Part shown: positions 26,308 through 34,835 of the stretch, one piece after another | How the letters are laid out: each line of letters begins with the position of its first letter | Position numbering within the stretch: the stretch's first letter is position 1 | DNA from: TMED26 sp002694075 | GTDB lineage: Bacteria; Pseudomonadota; Alphaproteobacteria; Thalassobaculales; Thalassobaculaceae | Assembly (NCBI GenBank): GCA_036160575.1 | Contig: JAYYDT010000006.1 | Coordinates: 1 to 64,000 of the forward strand | Direction: 5' to 3' | DNA length: 64,000 bases | Program-made: the position numbers and the translations under genes | Notes under the pieces: model-generated | Databases searched by the model: none | Told to the model about the DNA's origin: nothing | What the model saw: only the letters and a program-made list of their open reading frames with translations

Positions 26308-26967
26308 ATGTCGGGAATTGATGGACCGCGCCGGCCGCCCGCGGGCGCCGCCGCCGCCGAGGCTCTGGTCATATTGGTGCATGGTTACGGTGCCGATGGG
26401 AACGACCTTATCGACTTGGCGTCTTATTGGGCCGAAGACCTGCCGGCTGTCGCATTTGTGTCGCCGCACGCGCCAGACCCTTGTGAGATGGCGCCCTTCG
26501 GCCGTCAATGGTTCAGTCTGGTGGACAGATCGCCGGCGGCCATGTTGGCGGGGGTGCGCGGCGCCGCGAAAATACTTAACGACTTCATTGACGCGGAACT
26601 CGCGCGGCAAAATCTTACAGCCGACAAACTGGCCTTGGTCGGCTTCAGCCAGGGAACGATGATGTCGCTTTTTGTCGGCCCGCGCCGTGAGCGGCAAATT
26701 GCCGGTATCGTTGGGTACTCCGGGCGCCTCATCGCCCCCGATCTTTTGCCTCGGGAGATTAAAACAAAGCCGCCGGTCACCCTGTTACATGGCGCGGCCG
26801 ACGAAATCGTGCCCCCGCAGTCTCTCGATATGGCGGTTGCCGGACTGGCGACCGCTGGGATCAACGCCGACCATGAGATGCGCGCCGGTCTTGGCCATTC
26901 TATCGACGAGAGGGGGTTGGCTGTTGGCGGTGCGTTTTTAAAGCGTGTGCTCGGCGTCACTGAATAA
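26308..26967 (+). CDS. Alpha/beta hydrolase, phospholipase/carboxylesterase family
   Basis: This 219-residue serine hydrolase belongs to the YpfH/EstB-like carboxylesterase family. It has the oxyanion region LVHGYGADGNDL, nucleophile Ser114 in GFSQG, and the likely triad Asp165 (HGAADEIVP) and His197 (GLGHS). It would hydrolyse esters, thioesters or lysophospholipids in the cytosol. The ATG at 26308 has TTTAGGA upstream and fits the family length; 26254 adds an unrelated extension. Confidence 0.9.
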   Translation: MSGIDGPRRPPAGAAAAEALVILVHGYGADGNDLIDLASYWAEDLPAVAFVSPHAPDPCEMAPFGRQWFSLVDRSPAAMLAGVRGAAKILNDFIDAELARQNLTADKLALVGFSQGTMMSLFVGPRRERQIAGIVGYSGRLIAPDLLPREIKTKPPVTLLHGAADEIVPPQSLDMAVAGLATAGINADHEMRAGLGHSIDERGLAVGGAFLKRVLGVTE

Positions 26968-27029
26968 GCGCGCCGGTTTAGCCGAGCGTGTTCCCGCCGC
27001 CGATCGATAAATACGGGCCAAAGCGGGGG

Positions 27030-27851
27030 TCATGACTCCCTGGGCGCGCCCTCCTGGCGGCTGACCTTGAAGCGGACACCGGCGAGCGAAATCTCGTCGT
27101 GTGTCACCGGTAGGCCGTGTTGCTTGGCGTTCTCAATCAATTGTTCCGGATTTTTTGAGGCTAGGTCGATCCCCCCTAGCCCTTCGCCGCGACCGTCGCG
27201 CGCCTCTGAAAATCTAATCCGCGCATTATCCAGTTCGATAAACGGCGGCGCGTGAGCTGGCTCTTCTAGTCGCCGGTTTAATATGCGCGCCCAGCGGGCC
27301 GCTAATTCATGTGGCGCGTCGCTTTGGAGTTCGACGCCCAAGAAGGCGTCGCAGAGGGCCGATTGCGGCGCTAATTTCCAATTCGGCCCCGCCGGATGCC
27401 AGGGTTGGTAATCCGCCGTTGGGTTTTCTTTATCCAGATCGTTTCGGTCAAGGGACAGGATGGCGCCGCCGCAATCTTTCGGATGAAGTTGAACCCCCCG
27501 ATAGTCGCCATAATCCAGGTCCGCGGCGACCCGAACGTTAAGCGTGTCCAATCGCGAACACAGTGCCGCATGCTCGTCCTCGGAGGCCTGCAAAATCACC
27601 ATATACCCGCCATCGCCCGACCGACGCTTCAGATATCGGCCGGCGGCCGTCGCGCCTGGGTTTTGGTTTGATACGGGCGATACGACCTCAAGAAACGACG
27701 TCCCGACGCGGTTTAAAAAATTCGCCAATCCCCATTTTCCGACGGCGAGGTCTCGGTGACAGACTTCAAGTCCGAAAACCTTGCGGAAAACGTCCTCGGT
27801 TGCCGCGAGATTTTCAGCGACCAGGCATATTTGGCGTAATCTCAATGGCAT
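27030..27851 (-). CDS. VOC-family (glyoxalase-like) protein
   Basis: This 273-residue protein has two vicinal-oxygen-chelate-like parts. The first begins RLRQICLVAENLAATEDVFR with GLEVCHRD and VGKWGLANFL. The second is around QSALCDAFLGVELQSDAPHE and WARILNRRLEEPA. VOC proteins include lyases and dioxygenases; here a typical His/Glu metal triad is not obvious, so it may be a binding protein or use other ligands. It converges on the hydrolase gene. Confidence 0.75.
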   Translation of the reverse strand: MPLRLRQICLVAENLAATEDVFRKVFGLEVCHRDLAVGKWGLANFLNRVGTSFLEVVSPVSNQNPGATAAGRYLKRRSGDGGYMVILQASEDEHAALCSRLDTLNVRVAADLDYGDYRGVQLHPKDCGGAILSLDRNDLDKENPTADYQPWHPAGPNWKLAPQSALCDAFLGVELQSDAPHELAARWARILNRRLEEPAHAPPFIELDNARIRFSEARDGRGEGLGGIDLASKNPEQLIENAKQHGLPVTHDEISLAGVRFKVSRQEGAPRES

Positions 27852-28265
27852 CTGTTCCAGGCCTCCATTGTCGCGCTCCCCCCATGCTAAGCGCCGTCAT
27901 TGCGGCAGGCTGAAAAACGTCGGTTCTTTTCTCAACGTTACAGAGGCGCCGCGAGGGCATCCATTGAAAGTTATTCCTCAAGCGGCAAAAAACGCCCGCG
28001 GTCAGGATCGATGGCGGGCGCGGTCACGATAGGAAACCATTTTCTCTTGGGCCTCACCCAAAAATGTAATGTCCTGATCCTCAAGAATAGCGATGAATGT
28101 ATTTTCGTCGCTCTCGACGCGGCCGATAGCGGATCATCGCCTCTTTGAACGCGGCGCCAAGGCGGCCGATAGCGGGTAAACGATGAAAAGAAGAAAAATA
28201 GCCCCGGAAATTGCCGGCTCGTTCGGCCGGTTAAAATATTGGCCGCATTTTAAGAAAAAGCCAGG
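27852..28265. other. Non-coding stretch downstream of tRNA-Ser, with a direct repeat
   Basis: No gene with a believable start is seen. A 14-base direct repeat, GCGGCCGATAGCGG, occurs at 28119-28132 and 28162-28175. On the minus strand a frame open from about 28134 down to a TGA at 28002-28004 looks protein-like but has no start codon, so it may be a gene remnant. A strong minus-strand terminator lies at 27987-28020. Confidence 0.5.
27987..28020 (-). terminator. Intrinsic terminator, minus strand, after tRNA-Ser
   Basis: Read on the minus strand, CGCCCGC, a 14-base loop and GCGGGCG are followed at once by six Ts. This is a textbook rho-independent terminator. It is about 245 bases past the tRNA-Ser 3' end, the nearest upstream transcript. 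Confidence 0.8.
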
Positions 28266-28355
28266 TGGCGGAGAGAGAGGGATTCGAACCCTCGGTGGAG
28301 TTGCCCCCACACCGGTTTTCGAGACCGGCCCGTTCAACCACTCCGGCACCTCTCC
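28266..28355 (-). tRNA. tRNA-Ser (anticodon CGA)
   Basis: A complete 90-base tRNA with CCA encoded. The acceptor stem starts GGAGAGG and pairs with the 3' end before GCCA. The anticodon arm is CCGGT-CTCGAAA-ACCGG with anticodon CGA at 28319-28321, reading UCG. There is a long class II variable arm, and the T arm contains GGTTCGAATCC. The type II arm and the anticodon identify it as serine. Confidence 0.96.
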
Positions 28356-28372
28356 TCCGTTGGTCGAAAAGG

Positions 28373-28401
28373 GTTATAGCGACGGAAAACTGGGTTGGAA
28401 A
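28373..28401 (-). promoter_or_regulatory. Candidate sigma-70 promoter for tRNA-Ser
   Basis: On the minus strand, TTTCCA (28396-28401) and TATAAC (28373-28378) are separated by exactly 17 bases. This would place the transcription start about 10 bases before the mature tRNA end. The -35 is a partial match (four of six). Confidence 0.5.
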
Positions 28402-28756
28402 GGTTTCGTTTCGGCCGCCGAAGCTTAATTCCGCTGAACAATCGCAAGGGGTGAAAGGGCGCGCTCCCCTCGACCGGCGGAAGCCCGGTCGGAACGTTTT
28501 CGCGCGTTGAGTGCCGTTCATCTCGTTTAACTCGAATAGTCTATTCCCGGCGCCCCGAGGCGCCCCCGAGGCGCCCGCGTCGGCCCCTCAATTTCAAGTT
28601 CCCCTCGATTTTAAGTTTTTGGAGACCTAAAAACCCCTTGGGTCTCGGTCGGTGGCAGGGGCCTTGGCCCGTGCGTTGACCGGCCGGCCGCCGCGGCGTC
28701 ATTCGGCCGGCTCGCGCGGACCGCTCGTGAACGCGGCTCGCGCGCCGCCTTTGCGG
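28402..28756. other. Non-coding region between the tRNA-Ser and rplU promoters
   Basis: No gene is seen. It holds a short tandem repeat (CCCGAGGCGCC twice near 28555-28580) and a small inverted repeat, GAGACC at 28622-28627 with GGTCTC at 28641-28646. Neither has an assigned role. Confidence 0.4.
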
Positions 28757-28784
28757 TTGACACTATCGGCGCCAACGGTATATT
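28757..28784 (+). promoter_or_regulatory. Candidate sigma-70 promoter for rplU-rpmA
   Basis: A perfect TTGACA (28757-28762) and a TATATT (28779-28784) are separated by 16 bases. They lie 56 bases upstream of the rplU start, giving a leader of about 50 bases. This is the clearest promoter match in the window. Confidence 0.7.
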
Positions 28785-28839
28785 CCGCGACTTCGCGTGG
28801 CTGACTGGTGGCCGCGCCTTTGGCTTTGGGATAGGCACC

Positions 28840-29268
28840 ATGTTCGCAGTGGTCAAAACCGGCGGAAAACAATACAAAGTCGCGCCGGACGACGTCATTA
28901 AGGTGGAGAAGCTGCCGGCCGAGGCAGGCGCCGAGGTTACCTTGGATCAGGTTTTGATGGTCGGTGACGGCGACAATGTGACGGTTGGCGCGCCGACCGT
29001 GGCCGGCGCCACGGTGACCGCCACCGTGCTGGAGCAAACGCGCGGCAAGAAGATCATCGTCTTCAAGAAGCGCCGGCGGCAAGATTCGCGGGTCACCAAA
29101 GGACACCGCCAGGATTTAACCGTGCTGCGCATCGGCGCGATTTCGCCGGACGGCAAACCGGCCAAGAAAAAAGCCGCGACTAAGAAAAAAGCCGCGCCGG
29201 CCGCCGATGCCCCGGCCGAGACCCCCGCCGAGGCGCCGAGCGACGCCGACGCCGCAACCGAGGAGTAA
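28840..29268 (+). CDS. rplU: Large ribosomal subunit protein bL21
   Basis: This is a 142-residue bL21, starting with the conserved MFAVVKTGGKQYKV and containing FKKRRRQDSRVTKGHRQ, the rRNA-binding signature. After about residue 103 there is an extra Lys/Ala then acidic tail (AKKKAATKKKAAP) of roughly 40 residues, common in alphaproteobacterial bL21. It is followed after three bases by rpmA. Confidence 0.97.
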   Translation: MFAVVKTGGKQYKVAPDDVIKVEKLPAEAGAEVTLDQVLMVGDGDNVTVGAPTVAGATVTATVLEQTRGKKIIVFKKRRRQDSRVTKGHRQDLTVLRIGAISPDGKPAKKKAATKKKAAPAADAPAETPAEAPSDADAATEE

Positions 29269-29271
29269 GAC

Positions 29272-29538
29272 ATGGCCCATAAAAAAGCAGGTGGTAGCTC
29301 CCGTAACGGCCGCGACAGCGCGGGCCGGCGCCTGGGCGTTAAAAAGTTCGGCGGCCAGGTCGTGATCGCCGGCAACATCATCGTGCGCCAGCGCGGTACC
29401 AAGTTTCATCCCGGCGCCAATGTCGGCATGGGCAAGGATCACACCTTGTTCGCCGTCGCCGAGGGCCGGGTGGCCTTTGAGCGCAAACGCGGCGGGCGTA
29501 CCTATGTCAACGTCGAGGCGGCCCAGGCCGCCGAATAA
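29272..29538 (+). CDS. rpmA: Large ribosomal subunit protein bL27
   Basis: This is an 88-residue bL27 with the typical N-terminus MAHKKAGGSSRNGRDSAGRR, which reaches the peptidyl transferase centre, and VIVRQRGTKFHPG-type core. It forms the rplU-rpmA operon, closed by a hairpin terminator about 27 bases after its stop. Confidence 0.97.
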   Translation: MAHKKAGGSSRNGRDSAGRRLGVKKFGGQVVIAGNIIVRQRGTKFHPGANVGMGKDHTLFAVAEGRVAFERKRGGRTYVNVEAAQAAE

Positions 29539-29564
29539 CGCGATCCGGCATGCCGAGCGCGGTG

Positions 29565-29591
29565 AGGGGGATGGGTCAGCCGTCCCCCTTT
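29565..29591 (+). terminator. Terminator after rpmA
   Basis: The stem AGGGGGA (29565-29571) pairs with TCCCCCT (29583-29589) and is followed by TTTGTGTTTG. It separates the ribosomal protein operon from obgE, which starts 36 bases on. Confidence 0.75.
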
Positions 29592-29626
29592 GTGTTTGCC
29601 GGCCGGGCGCCGGCGGAGGCGCGGCC

Positions 29627-30706
29627 ATGAAATTCCTCGATCAAGCCAAGGTCTTTGTGAAAAGCGGCGACGGCGGACCCGGCTGCGTCAGTTTTCGCCG
29701 CGAAGCCTATGTCGAATATGGCGGTCCCGACGGCGGCGACGGCGGCCGCGGCGGCGATGTCGTGGCGGTTTGTGTCGACGGTCTCAACACCCTCATCGAC
29801 TACCGCTATCAACAGCATTTCAAAGCCGTGCGGGGTTGGCCGGGGGCCGGTCGCAACCGCAGCGGCGGGCGCGGCGCCGACGCCGTCCTGCGCTTGCCGG
29901 TGGGCACCCAGATCCTGGACGAGGACCGGACCGCCGTGCTCGCCGATTTGACCGAGGTCGGCCAACGCGTGGTGCTGGCCCGTGGCGGCGATGGCGGGTT
30001 TGGCAACGCCCATTACAAAAGCGCCACCAACCAGGCGCCGCGGCGTGCGTCGCCGGGCTGGCCCGGCCATGAGTTCTGGGTCTGGCTGCGCCTGAAGTTG
30101 ATCGCCGATATCGGCTTGGTGGGCCTGCCCAACGCCGGCAAGTCGACCTTTCTGGCGGCGGTTTCGCGGGCCAAGCCGAAAATCGCCGCCTATCCCTTCA
30201 CCACGCTGCACCCCAATTTGGGCGTCGCCAGTTGGCGTGAGGACTTGTTTGTGCTGGCCGATATTCCGGGGTTGATCGAAGGCGCCCATGATGGCGCCGG
30301 CCTCGGCGACCGCTTTCTCGGCCATGTCGAACGCTGCGGCGCCTTGTTGCATTTGATTGACGGCGCCGATGACGACCCGATCTCCGCTTATGACGTGATC
30401 CGTAGCGAACTGGCGGCCTATGGCGGCGGCCTCGCCGAAAAACCGGAAGTGGTCGCCCTCAACAAACTCGACGCGCTCGGCGCCGAGGATGGTGCGGCCT
30501 TGCTTGATCTGTTCGAGGAGGCCCATGGATTTCGTCCGCATTTGATTTCCGGTGTCGCCGGCAGCGGCATGGATGGCTTACTGCGCGAACTGCATGGCCA
30601 TGTGGTGCGCGCCCGCGCCGCCCGCGCCGCCGAGGGTCAACGCGTCCGTGACGCCGCCGAAGACGGGGCGGCGGACGGGGGCGCGGCGGGCGCCTGGCAG
30701 CCATGA
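29627..30706 (+). CDS. obgE: Ribosome-associated GTPase ObgE/CgtA
   Basis: This is a 359-residue Obg GTPase. The glycine-rich Obg fold comes first (MKFLDQAKVFVKSGDGGPGC; GGPDGGDGGRGGDVV), then the G domain with G1 GLPNAGKST, G3 DIPGLIEGAH and G4 NKLD. It assists 50S assembly and stress control. The Ala/Arg/Gly-rich tail is poorly conserved. The ATG at 29627 has GGCGGAGG upstream; frame extension to 29420 is not used. ATGA overlaps proB. Confidence 0.96.
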   Translation: MKFLDQAKVFVKSGDGGPGCVSFRREAYVEYGGPDGGDGGRGGDVVAVCVDGLNTLIDYRYQQHFKAVRGWPGAGRNRSGGRGADAVLRLPVGTQILDEDRTAVLADLTEVGQRVVLARGGDGGFGNAHYKSATNQAPRRASPGWPGHEFWVWLRLKLIADIGLVGLPNAGKSTFLAAVSRAKPKIAAYPFTTLHPNLGVASWREDLFVLADIPGLIEGAHDGAGLGDRFLGHVERCGALLHLIDGADDDPISAYDVIRSELAAYGGGLAEKPEVVALNKLDALGAEDGAALLDLFEEAHGFRPHLISGVAGSGMDGLLRELHGHVVRARAARAAEGQRVRDAAEDGAADGGAAGAWQP

Positions 30707-31860
30707 CCGCCGCCGACACCATCGCCGCGGGTCTCGCCGCCTCGCCGCTCGCCGATAGCCAGAGAATTGTCGTCAAAATCGGCTCGGCGCTGCTCGTCGA
30801 CGCGCGCCAGGGCGCCATTCGGCGGGCTTGGCTTGACGCGCTGATCGACGATCTGGCGGCCCTGCGCGCGGCCGGCCGGCAAGTTGTCTTGGTGTCCTCC
30901 GGCGCGATCGCGGTCGGCCGCCAGGACCTGGGCCTGACCGGCCGGGTTCTGCGCCTGGAGGAAAAACAAGCGGCGGCGGCGACCGGTCAAATTCGCTTGG
31001 CCCACGCCTATCAGAATGCCTGGCATCGCCATGGCGTGACGGTGGCGCAAATCCTGCTGTCCATCGACGACACCGAGGCCCGTCGCCGGCATCTTAACGC
31101 GCGCGCCACCATCCAGCAGTTGCTCGATCTGGCTGCGGTGCCGGTGATCAATGAAAACGACAGCGTGGCGACCGAGGAAATTCGCTTCGGTGACAATGAC
31201 CGCTTGGGCGCGCGGGTCGCCCAGATGATCAGTGCCGACACCTTGCTGCTGCTGTCCGATATCGATGGTCTCTACTCCAGCGATCCCAAACGCGACCCGG
31301 CGGCGCGCCATCTGGACCGGGTCGCCCGGATCACGCCCGAGATCGAGGCCATGGCCGGTAGCGCCGGTAGCGATTTCGCCTCGGGCGGCATGGTGACCAA
31401 GTTGGCGGCGGCGAAAATCGCCGCGGCGGCGGGCTGTCGGATGGCCATCTTCGATGGCAAACCGCTGAACCCCATCGCGGGATTGATGGGCGGCGCGCGG
31501 GCCACCTGGTTCGCCGCCACCGGACACCCCGGCGGCGCCCGTAAGCGGTGGATCGCCGGCGGGTTAAACGCCGCCGGCACGCTGTATCTCGACGCCGGCG
31601 CGGTGCGCGCGCTAGCCGCCGGCAAAAGCTTGTTGCCGGCCGGGGTGGCGCGCCTGGAGGGGGATTTCGCGCGCGGCGATTTGGTGCGTTTGATCGCCCC
31701 TGGCGGCGAAGAGATTGGCCGCGGCCTGACCGCCTACGCGGCCGCCGACGCGGCCCGCATCATCGGCCATAAATCCCGTGAAATCGAAACCATCCTCGGC
31801 TACCGTGGACGCGATGAGATCATTCACCGCGACGATTTGGTGATGGCCGAGCGCGGCTAA
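30703..31860 (+). CDS. proB: Glutamate 5-kinase ProB
   Basis: This 385-residue enzyme makes glutamyl 5-phosphate, the first step of proline synthesis. The amino-acid-kinase domain has VVKIGSALLVD, VLVSSGAIAVGR-like sequence, NENDSVATEEI and FGDNDRLGARVA. A C-terminal PUA domain (about 285-385, GDLVRLIAPGGEEIGRGLTAY) is present as in full-length ProB. It is followed by proA, so both proline enzymes sit with obgE and nadD. Confidence 0.96.
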   Translation: MTAADTIAAGLAASPLADSQRIVVKIGSALLVDARQGAIRRAWLDALIDDLAALRAAGRQVVLVSSGAIAVGRQDLGLTGRVLRLEEKQAAAATGQIRLAHAYQNAWHRHGVTVAQILLSIDDTEARRRHLNARATIQQLLDLAAVPVINENDSVATEEIRFGDNDRLGARVAQMISADTLLLLSDIDGLYSSDPKRDPAARHLDRVARITPEIEAMAGSAGSDFASGGMVTKLAAAKIAAAAGCRMAIFDGKPLNPIAGLMGGARATWFAATGHPGGARKRWIAGGLNAAGTLYLDAGAVRALAAGKSLLPAGVARLEGDFARGDLVRLIAPGGEEIGRGLTAYAAADAARIIGHKSREIETILGYRGRDEIIHRDDLVMAERG

Positions 31861-31875
31861 GGGAGGCGATAGGGC

Positions 31876-33180
31876 GTGGCTTTGCTTGACGATAGAATGC
31901 CCGCGACCGCTGGCGACGGCGGCGATATCCCCGCCATGATGGCGGGCCTCGGCGATGCCGCGCGGACCGCCGCGCGGGCCCTGGCGCAAGCCTCCCCGGC
32001 CGCCAAGAACCAGGCCCTGACCGCCGCCGCCGACGCGTTGCAATCCGCCGAGACGACGATTCTCGAGGCCAATCAGGCGGATCTCGACTACGCCCGCAAG
32101 AAAGGCGTCAAAGCCGCGTTGGTCGACCGTCTGGTGTTGAATCCGACGCGTCTCGCCGGGGTCGCCGACGGCCTGCGCGCGATCGCTCAACTGGACGACC
32201 CGGTGGGCCAGGAGATGGCCGCCTGGACGCGGCCCAACGGTCTCGCCATTGCCCGGGTTCGGGTGCCGTTGGGGGTGATCGGGATTATTTATGAATCGCG
32301 CCCCAACGTCACCGCCGACGCCGGGGGCCTATGCCTCAAAGCCGGCAACGCGGCGATTTTGCGCGGCGGATCGGAAAGCTTTCATTCCTCGCGCGCGATT
32401 GTCGACTGCCTGCACCAGGGGTTGGTCGTCGCCGGCCTGCCGCCGGCCGCGGTGCAATTGGTGCCGACGCGCGACCGGGCCGCCGTCGGCGCGATGCTGG
32501 CCATGGCCGAGGCGATCGACGTGATCGTGCCGCGTGGCGGCAAAAGCTTGATCGAGCGCGTGCAGAATGAAAGTCGGGTGCCGGTCTTCGCCCATCTCGA
32601 GGGGCTGTGTCATGTCTATGTCGACGCCGCCGCCGATCTCGATATGGCCCGGGAGATCACGCTTAACGCCAAGATGCGCCGGACCAGTGTGTGTGGCGCG
32701 GCCGAAACCTTGCTGGTCGACCGCGCCATCGCCGCTGATTTTCTGCCGGACGCGGCGGCGGCCTTGCGGGCCGCCGGCTGCGCGCTGCGCGGTGACGCCG
32801 CCGCGCGGGCGCTGGTCGGCGATATGGCGCCGGCCGATGACAGCGATTGGGTGACCGAATATCTCGACGCCGTGCTGTCGGTCAAAGTGGTCGACGGTGT
32901 TGGCGCGGCGGTCGATCACATCAACCGTTTTGGCTCGCACCATACCGACACCATCGTGACCGCCGACCCGGCCCATGCCGAGCGCTTCTTGGCCGAGGTC
33001 GACAGCGCTATCGTGTTGCATAACGCTTCGACTCAATTCGCCGATGGCGGCGAGTTCGGGATGGGCGCCGAGATCGGTATTTCGACCGGCCGGCTGCATG
33101 CCCGTGGGCCGGTTGGCGCGGAACAATTGACCAGTTTCAAATACCTGGTCCGAGGGACAGGTCAAACTCGGCCGCAATGA
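31876..33180 (+). CDS. proA: Glutamate-5-semialdehyde dehydrogenase ProA
   Basis: This is a 434-residue gamma-glutamyl phosphate reductase, second step of proline synthesis. Family signatures include GVIGIIYESRPNVTADAGGL, LKAGNAAILRGGSE, VPRGGKSLI and the catalytic cysteine in RTSVCGAAETLLV. It starts with GTG, preceded by GGGAGG. The stop overlaps the nadD start (ATGA). Confidence 0.96.
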   Translation: MALLDDRMPATAGDGGDIPAMMAGLGDAARTAARALAQASPAAKNQALTAAADALQSAETTILEANQADLDYARKKGVKAALVDRLVLNPTRLAGVADGLRAIAQLDDPVGQEMAAWTRPNGLAIARVRVPLGVIGIIYESRPNVTADAGGLCLKAGNAAILRGGSESFHSSRAIVDCLHQGLVVAGLPPAAVQLVPTRDRAAVGAMLAMAEAIDVIVPRGGKSLIERVQNESRVPVFAHLEGLCHVYVDAAADLDMAREITLNAKMRRTSVCGAAETLLVDRAIAADFLPDAAAALRAAGCALRGDAAARALVGDMAPADDSDWVTEYLDAVLSVKVVDGVGAAVDHINRFGSHHTDTIVTADPAHAERFLAEVDSAIVLHNASTQFADGGEFGMGAEIGISTGRLHARGPVGAEQLTSFKYLVRGTGQTRPQ

Positions 33181-33848
33181 GCAGGCGCTTGGCCCCCATC
33201 GCCGCCGCGGCTCTGCCGCGCAACGGCGCCGTTTCTCGGCGGGTGACCATCGGCCTGATGGGGGGCTCCTTCAATCCGGCCCATGACGGCCATCGCCATA
33301 TCGCGCGGGCGGCCTTGCGACGCTTGGGACTGAGCGAGGTGTGGTGGCTGGTCTCGCCGCAAAATCCATTGAAAAGCCGCGATGACATGGGCGCCCTCAC
33401 CACGCGTCTGGCCTCGGCGCGGGCGGTCGCCAAACATCCGCGGATCAAGGTGCGCGACATCGAACGCCGGCTAGGCACGGTCTACACCAGCGAACTGATC
33501 GCCTGGTTGGTGCGCCGGGCGCCACGCGCGCGTTTCGTGTGGCTGATGGGCGCCGACAATCTGCGGCAGTTTGACAGCTGGTACCAATGGTCACGGATTC
33601 TTCACACCGTGCCCGTTGCGGTTTTCGACCGGCCGCCCTATTCTCTTAAGGCGTTACATGGCACCGCCGCCCGCCGTTTCGCGCGCTCTAGGGTGGCCGA
33701 AAGGCGGGCGCGGTCGTTGCCAAGAATGGCGCCGCCGGCGTGGGTCTTCTTCCACACCGTACGCCATTCGGCGACCGCTTCGGCAATCCGGGCCAGCCGC
33801 CCGGCGAGCCGCGACGGGCGCGCGGCGAACGGCCGGGCGGAGCGGTGA
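33177..33848 (+). CDS. nadD: Nicotinate-nucleotide adenylyltransferase NadD
   Basis: This 223-residue enzyme joins NaMN and ATP to form deamido-NAD. It has the nucleotidyltransferase motif GGSFNPAHDGHRHIA at residues 29-43, a later MGADNLRQFDSWYQW and a C-terminal SATAIR-type motif (HSATASAIR). It is followed by rsfS, the usual alphaproteobacterial order. The 3' end is Arg/Ala-rich. Confidence 0.94.
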   Translation: MSRRLAPIAAAALPRNGAVSRRVTIGLMGGSFNPAHDGHRHIARAALRRLGLSEVWWLVSPQNPLKSRDDMGALTTRLASARAVAKHPRIKVRDIERRLGTVYTSELIAWLVRRAPRARFVWLMGADNLRQFDSWYQWSRILHTVPVAVFDRPPYSLKALHGTAARRFARSRVAERRARSLPRMAPPAWVFFHTVRHSATASAIRASRPASRDGRAANGRAER

Positions 33849-33941
33849 CGTGGCCGTTAACGGCGGTCGAAAGGGCCTGAACGACGCGTTTGCAAGGAGT
33901 GTGTCATCGGTAAACTGCATGATCGCCCTCACGGCGATGCT

Positions 33942-34316
33942 TTGCTCGATCTGATCAAGGGTTCGCTTGACGACGACAAAGCGGAGGATTTGGTGGTCAT
34001 TGACCTGGCCGGCAAATCCACTCTCGGCGACTATATGGTCGTGGCCAGCGGACGCTCGCAGCGTCAAGTGGCGGCGATGGCCGATCATCTGGTCTTCAAA
34101 CTCAAACAATCCAAAATGGCCAACGCCGTCATCGAAGGCAAAGCCCAGGGCGACTGGGTGTTGATCGACGCCGGCGATGTGATCGTCCATTTGTTCCGGC
34201 CGGAAGTGCGGGAATTTTATGGGATTGAGAAGATGTGGATGGTCGATCCGGTGGCGGCGACTCACCAAGTCGGCACGTCGACGAACGACGGCGGCGCGAC
34301 GATCGCCCGCGCCTAA
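33942..34316 (+). CDS. rsfS: Ribosomal silencing factor RsfS
   Basis: This is an RsfS/YbeB-family protein that binds uL14 and blocks subunit joining under starvation. Typical sequence is DDKAEDLVVIDLAGKSTLGD, VASGRSQRQVAAMADHL and WVLIDAGDVIVHLFRPE. No ATG or GTG is in frame near the expected start. The given start is a TTG at 33942 without a ribosome-binding site. An AAGGAG at 33894-33899 sits six bases before an in-frame ATC at 33906, which would add 12 residues. The start is therefore uncertain, but the gene identity is not. Confidence 0.9.
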   Translation: MLDLIKGSLDDDKAEDLVVIDLAGKSTLGDYMVVASGRSQRQVAAMADHLVFKLKQSKMANAVIEGKAQGDWVLIDAGDVIVHLFRPEVREFYGIEKMWMVDPVAATHQVGTSTNDGGATIARA

Positions 34317-34343
34317 GCGGCGCGAAGCCAGAGGACGGGCGCC

Positions 34344-34802
34344 ATGCGTGTAACCGTGGTGGCGGTCGGGCGGGCCAAGCGCGGCCCGACCGAGACGTTG
34401 TGGCAAGACTACGCGCGGCGCCTAACCTGGCCGGTGACACTCAAGGAAATCGACCTCCGCGGCGGGGCTGAGGGACCGACGCGCCAGCGCCGCGAGGCCG
34501 CGCAGCTGCTGGCGGCGGTCCCGCGCGGCGCGCGGCTGGTGGCCCTCGACGAGCGCGGCGAGGATTTGGCCAGCGCGACTTTGGCCGCGCGGCTGTCGGA
34601 CTGGCGCGACCGCGGGATCGCGGATCTCGCCTTTGTCATCGGCGGCGCGGACGGTCTCGATCCGACCGTGCGGGCGGCCGCCGATTTGGTCCTCGCCTTC
34701 GGCCGGCAGACCTGGCCGCATATGATGGCGCGGGCCATGTTGATTGAGCAAATCTACCGCGCTCAGCAGATAATCCTGGGTCATCCCTACCATCGGGCCT
34801 AG
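34344..34802 (+). CDS. rlmH: 23S rRNA pseudouridine-1915 N3-methyltransferase RlmH
   Basis: This 152-residue SPOUT-fold methyltransferase has ALDERGEDLAS, FVIGGADGLDP (the SAM-binding knot) and the C-terminal IEQIYRAQQIILGHPYH. It methylates pseudouridine 1915 in the 70S ribosome. It lies 27 bases after rsfS, the classical pairing. Confidence 0.96.
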   Translation: MRVTVVAVGRAKRGPTETLWQDYARRLTWPVTLKEIDLRGGAEGPTRQRREAAQLLAAVPRGARLVALDERGEDLASATLAARLSDWRDRGIADLAFVIGGADGLDPTVRAAADLVLAFGRQTWPHMMARAMLIEQIYRAQQIILGHPYHRA

Positions 34803-34835
34803 CCGAACCGGGACTAACTGAAGTATGTTTGCGCC

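Noticed and set aside
28134..28349. 71-codon minus-strand frame crossing the tRNA gene
   Set aside because: It runs through the tRNA-Ser sequence, and its translated motif is just the tRNA read as protein.
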